DNA from: Natronoglycomyces albus
GTDB taxonomy: Bacteria; Actinomycetota; Actinomycetes; Mycobacteriales; Micromonosporaceae
NCBI RefSeq assembly: GCF_016925535.1
Contig: NZ_CP070496.1
Span: 3,100,001-3,164,000 of the forward strand
DNA: 64,000 nucleotides
Direction of reading: 5' to 3'
The notes beneath the pieces were generated by a model that worked only from the letters and a program-made list of their open reading frames with translations, ran no database searches and was not told the origin of the DNA. The translations under genes were made by a program, and so were the position numbers. Shown in pieces: positions 63,450 through 64,000 of this stretch. Numbering within the stretch: the stretch's first letter is position 1; each line of letters starts with the position of its first letter.

Positions 63450-63998
63450 TCAAGCGATACGTTCCGCTCCTGCTCGCAGCTGTGCCATCTCTTCGGGGGT
63501 GGATTGGCGGGCGATGAAGGCGATCTCGCACATGTACTCACGTTGGTCCGGGGTGAAACGAGCGGCAATCTGGGCCGGGTCGTTCCTCAGCAGGCGATAG
63601 ATCTTTGCACCCTCAGCGAAGAAGAGATCGACTAGCTTGAACTGGCCAGAGGCGTCTTTCATAACATTGTTCCGGTTAAGGTCCAGACCACCCCAGTACG
63701 GAATAGCTGACGCCGCTTCGGCGTCGAGTCGTTCGGCCTCTACACGCACCTGGGTGATCGGGTCGCCCGAGCAAACGGTGTCCCAGCGCTGAATAACCGC
63801 AGCGGCCTCCTCCCGCTCAACCGGCAGCAGGAATTCCATTGCCGTCAAACGGCCGCCGCCCCGCAACGGGACATCCACATCGACGCGGGGCAATAGGGGA
63901 TGCCCCTCGAGGCGTCGACACAGTTCAACGAAGACCCCATAAGCCAGCTCGAATGGGCTCACCCGGGCTACTTGCGCGCCATCGGGCGAACGCCACAC
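63450..63998 (-). CDS. Kinase-like/phosphotransferase-fold protein, 5' end outside window
   Basis: The last 182 or more residues of a protein whose start lies beyond the window edge. The segment ending LFFAEGAKIYRLL contains GGLDLNRNNVMKDASGQFKLVDLF, which resembles the catalytic loop and DFG-type metal motif of aminoglycoside/protein kinase-like enzymes (D-x-x-x-x-N ... D), and the upstream VARVSPFELAYGVFVELCRRL looks like the N-lobe helix. I do not recognise the family. It precedes the EndoU module on the same strand, within the accessory segment. Confidence 0.55.
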   Translation of the reverse strand: MWRSPDGAQVARVSPFELAYGVFVELCRRLEGHPLLPRVDVDVPLRGGGRLTAMEFLLPVEREEAAAVIQRWDTVCSGDPITQVRVEAERLDAEAASAIPYWGGLDLNRNNVMKDASGQFKLVDLFFAEGAKIYRLLRNDPAQIAARFTPDQREYMCEIAFIARQSTPEEMAQLRAGAERIA

Positions 63999-64000
63999 CG

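Overview
The window is a chromosomal segment of a high-GC Gram-positive bacterium (Actinomycetota). Signs of this are GTG/TTG starts, a hadA-hadB-rpmG-tRNA block, a chorismate mutase/PcrA/M23-peptidase cluster and a guaB-guaB3/BldM/groEL1-groES neighbourhood ordered much as in Streptomyces and Mycobacterium, an IdeR/DtxR-type iron box, and homologues of the sporulation regulators BldM and BldG. Moderate GC, leaderless genes and LPXTG thioester adhesins fit a filamentous actinomycete, perhaps Glycomycetales-like. That placement is inference.

Layout. 0.1-3 kb: copper exporter CopA with a CsoR-type operator, plus a DUF7144 membrane protein. 3.2-4.7 kb: hadB, hadA, rpmG, tRNA-Met, tRNA-Thr. 5-7.7 kb: a membrane GAF-GGDEF-EAL protein preceded by a 40-aa peptide gene made of four 9-residue Trp repeats. 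8.4-9.5 kb: iron-box-controlled heme oxygenase and DUF2470. 10-14 kb: M23 peptidase, PcrA and chorismate mutase; the mutase is preceded by what looks like a complete Phe/Tyr transcription attenuator with a leaderless leader peptide. 14.3-17.6 kb: two sortase-anchored thioester-domain proteins. 18-20.4 kb: Psd (with an extra N-terminal domain) and PssA, convergent across a bidirectional terminator. 20.8-30.6 kb: tandem-Nudix protein, guaA, FUSC transporter, S66 peptidase, guaB3, guaB. 30.8-37.9 kb: DUF5319, bldM, an ABC-class ATPase, a VOC protein, a structured intergenic region, groEL1/groES with two CIRCE operators. 38-47.9 kb: methyltransferase, DUF4344 lipoprotein, topA, ABC-F, proton pyrophosphatase. 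48.3-51.9 kb: a BldG-like STAS domain fused to an ApgA-like ATPase, and a DUF1998 helicase. 52-61.8 kb: SDR, a run-on ABC-F gene, HAD phosphatase, PadR/beta-lactamase pair, nitrobindin, DsrE, NagD-like HAD, DUF3263, PAP2, malate dehydrogenase. 62-64 kb: VOC protein, then an accessory segment with an EndoU-type toxin module, a MafI-like immunity protein and a truncated kinase-like ORF.

Regulation visible in the sequence includes CsoR, IdeR and HrcA/CIRCE sites, the attenuator, and many leaderless genes in which a TANNNT -10 hexamer lies 6-8 nt before the start codon. I used that spacing, or a Shine-Dalgarno, to choose starts. Strong inverted repeats after most operons act as candidate terminators, and a family of about 85-95 bp hairpin elements is scattered in intergenic DNA.
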